A DNA stretch of 64,000 nt from NCBI GenBank assembly GCA_029248525.1, contig JAQWJE010000016.1:1-64000 (forward strand), given 5' to 3'. Under the pieces are notes generated by a model, which was given only the letters and a program-made list of their open reading frames with translations, was not told the origin of the DNA and ran no database searches. Positions 63,975 through 64,000 of this stretch are shown one piece after another (the first letter of the stretch is position 1; each line of letters opens with the position of its first letter). This stretch comes from Candidatus Binatia bacterium (GTDB taxonomy: Bacteria; Desulfobacterota; Binatia; UBA12015). The position numbers were made by a program, and so were the translations under genes.

Positions 63975-64000
63975 CAGAGTTTGCCGTAGCGCTCGCGAAG
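63974..64000 (-). CDS. pstC: 3' end of pstC (phosphate ABC transporter permease)
   Basis: Only the last eight codons (LRERYGKL) and the TGA are in the window. The basic RxRYG-type ending and the TGATG overlap with pstA fit pstC, which precedes pstA in nearly all pst operons. The assignment rests mainly on context. Confidence 0.6.
   Translation of the reverse strand, partial: LRERYGKL

Overview
The window is 64 kb of GC-rich, gene-dense chromosomal DNA from a Gram-negative bacterium: it encodes LolA, several lipobox proteins, three TolC/OprM-type outer-membrane channels, an RND tripartite pump and DksA-type and FtsK proteins. The mix of RNase J, an F420-type luciferase-like oxidoreductase, a Baeyer-Villiger monooxygenase, a phytanoyl-CoA dioxygenase, a cytochrome/copper-monooxygenase lipoprotein with a Cys-rich tail and many GTG/TTG starts resembles uncultured 'deltaproteobacterial' lineages (Myxococcota, Desulfobacterota, Binatota). 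That placement is an inference. I see no rRNA, tRNA, CRISPR array, transposase, integrase or prophage.

Layout. 1-1.3 kb: the end of a sugar epimerase/dehydratase and a family-2 glycosyltransferase. 1.4-4.5 kb: a multi-pass membrane protein with a small membrane-anchored partner, a twice-frameshifted lipoprotein and a carboxymuconolactone-decarboxylase-like protein. 4.5-10.4 kb: an RND efflux operon (adaptor, pump, outer-membrane factor). 10.6-12.4 kb: the cytochrome c/copper-monooxygenase-like lipoprotein. 12.6-20.1 kb: housekeeping genes (ssb; RNase J, ftsK, lolA, LLM oxidoreductase, YajQ, DksA-like). 20.1-25.2 kb: glycerate kinase, a kinase-fold protein lacking its catalytic residues, a DUF4136 lipoprotein and a TolC protein. 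25.5-28.4 kb: serA and purA.

28.4-33.4 kb is a tightly coupled five-gene operon: ABC ATPase, Ttg2D/MlaC-like periplasmic protein, ABC-2 permease, TolC channel and a GT-A-like protein. It looks like an export route with its own periplasmic carrier. 33.4-34.4 kb holds fabI and a 43-residue membrane protein. 34.5-43.1 kb is a minus-strand cluster dominated by a 2521-residue secreted protein of seven beta-helix modules. 43.2-46.9 kb carries a secreted protein, thiD and the two-step agmatine-to-putrescine pair. 47-48.8 kb is a Baeyer-Villiger monooxygenase.

48.8-50.6 kb: a membrane protein and an EfpL-type elongation factor P paralogue. 50.7-52.7 kb: a DUF2064 protein and an M16 peptidase. 52.7-57.6 kb: an NYN RNase-like protein with an RGG box, two OST-HTH domains and a histone-H1-like tail, convergent with a SNF2 ATPase. 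57.6-64 kb: a tandem YHS-like protein, an Smr protein, a UDP-sugar 4-epimerase, a ClC antiporter, a PhyH dioxygenase, pstA and the last codons of pstC.

Best candidates for something new: the ABC/MlaC-like/TolC operon, the NYN-RGG-LOTUS-H1 protein, the seven-module beta-helix cluster and the predicted pseudokinase.
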